5,408 nt of DNA from Myxococcota bacterium (lineage in GTDB: Bacteria; Myxococcota_C; UBA6777), in NCBI GenBank assembly GCA_963169055.1, contig CAUJFU010000476.1, positions 1-5,408 on the forward strand. Direction: 5' to 3'. This document shows, one piece after another, positions 4,925-5,408 of the stretch (position 1 is the first letter of the stretch; each line of letters begins with the position of its first letter). The notes below the pieces were generated by a model. It was not told the origin of the DNA, did not search any database, and worked only from the letters and a program-made list of their open reading frames with translations. The translations under genes were made by a program, and so were the position numbers.

Positions 4925-5408
4925 ATGTTTCAAGCGTTTCAGTACCGTATCAAGCCGACAGTCGAACAAGAAGCCGCCTTGACTGTTCAGTTCGGCCATG
5001 CTCGTTTTGTCTACAACTGGGCACTTCAACAACGCATCCAACTCTATCAACAGACCAAACAGTCCCTCTCTTTCTCCCAACTGTGCAAACTTCTCACTCA
5101 ACTTAAACAACAACCCGACTACCTCTGGCTCAACGATGCCTATTCTCAATGCCTTCAGCAAAAACTCAAAGACTTAGGACGTGCCTACACTCACTTTTTT
5201 GAAGGACACGCACGCTTCCCAAAGCCCAAAAAAAAGCATGATAGGCAATCCATCCGTTTTCCCCAAGGTTTCCACATCAAAGGAGAACAACTCTACCTTC
5301 CACACCTCGGTGGGCTCGCGCACATCCTTCATCGCCCTCTTCAAGGTACGCCCAAGAATGTGACGGTCTCGAAAACCAAGAGCGGTCACTACTTTGTTTC
5401 CATCCTCT
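4925..5408 (+). CDS. tnpB: TnpB, RNA-guided nuclease of IS200/IS605 element (5' part)
   Basis: The frame is open from ATG 4925 to the window edge (161 codons, C-terminus missing). The protein begins MFQAFQYRIKPTVEQEAAL and continues GHARFVYNWALQQRI, the N-terminal helical domain typical of OrfB/TnpB (HTH_OrfB_IS605). The segments LKDLGRAYTHFFEGHARFPK (about 90-109) and NVTVSKTKSGHYFVS (about 145-159) match the later conserved stretches just before the RuvC-like core. The catalytic Asp/Glu/Asp and zinc finger would lie beyond the edge, so activity cannot be judged. TnpB proteins are ancestors of Cas12 and cut DNA guided by an RNA made from the right end of the element. A GTG directly before the ATG is an alternative start. 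AAAGG at 4905-4909 is a rather distant ribosome site. It is divergent from the channel gene. A full TnpB is about 370-420 residues. Confidence 0.9.
   Translation, partial: MFQAFQYRIKPTVEQEAALTVQFGHARFVYNWALQQRIQLYQQTKQSLSFSQLCKLLTQLKQQPDYLWLNDAYSQCLQQKLKDLGRAYTHFFEGHARFPKPKKKHDRQSIRFPQGFHIKGEQLYLPHLGGLAHILHRPLQGTPKNVTVSKTKSGHYFVSIL

Larger units (their letters stand above)
4778..5408 (+). mobile_element. IS200/IS605-family (IS1341-like) element, left part
   Basis: The element is identified by its tnpB gene (from 4925) and by a structured left end. Between 4781 and 4850 there are several pairing arms: CCCAAG (4794-4799) with CTTGGG (4809-4814), AAAGCCC (4790-4796) with GGGCTTT (4821-4827), and a small GGCT-tc-AGCC hairpin (4840-4849). 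GCTTTAG is repeated at 4801 and 4832. Such sub-terminal hairpins are what the Y1 transposase of this family recognises. No tnpA is visible, so the copy would depend on a transposase supplied elsewhere. The exact left boundary is inferred: TTAC at 4774-4777 resembles known target tetranucleotides of the family. The right end lies outside the window. Confidence 0.7.

Noticed and set aside
4844-5161. - strand frame of 105 codons over the start of tnpB
   Set aside because: The + strand translation matches TnpB throughout, so this is its shadow.
1-5408. CRISPR array, tRNA or rRNA
   Set aside because: No regularly spaced direct repeats with unique spacers and no cloverleaf or conserved rRNA sequence were seen; the only tandem repeat has two adjacent units.

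Overview
The window looks like chromosomal DNA of a free-living environmental bacterium with eukaryote-like signalling genes, at roughly 50-55% GC by eye. A glutathione S-transferase homologue, a Ser/Thr kinase with a cyclic-nucleotide sensor, a prokaryotic inward-rectifier K+ channel, palindromic GTAGGGGC-type repeats and an IS200/IS605-type TnpB occur together in groups such as Myxococcota/Deltaproteobacteria, Cyanobacteria, Chloroflexota and some uncultured phyla. The sequence alone does not let me choose among them.

Layout. Positions 1-622 hold no convincing gene. They carry a probable rho-independent terminator (115-140), three related palindromic repeats (about 73-109, 211-234, 325-405) and a possible promoter for the next gene. 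A + strand GST-like gene follows (623-1240, strong Shine-Dalgarno). It converges on a - strand cluster, and the gap between them carries a 33-bp tandem repeat (1239-1305) able to form hairpins. The - strand cluster, in transcription order, is: a KirBac-type potassium channel (4770 to 3850), a possible 36-codon hydrophobic peptide (3825 to 3715), a metallo-beta-lactamase-fold hydrolase with an HTHLDH metal site (3631 to 2807) and a cyclic-nucleotide-binding domain fused to a Ser/Thr kinase (2745 to 1357). At the right edge an IS200/IS605 (IS1341-like) element starts immediately upstream of the channel gene. Its tnpB (4925 onward, + strand) runs off the window.

How the genes may work together. 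The kinase has an intact-looking nucleotide-binding cassette in front of a catalytically complete kinase. The gene just upstream encodes an MBL-fold enzyme whose metal motif is shared with class II cyclic-nucleotide phosphodiesterases, as well as with PhnP/RNase Z relatives. A module in which the hydrolase removes the ligand sensed by the kinase, possibly linked to K+ flux through the channel, is a plausible inference but is not shown by the sequence. The mobile element has replaced or displaced whatever originally lay 5' of the channel gene, so expression of the head of this cluster may have changed.
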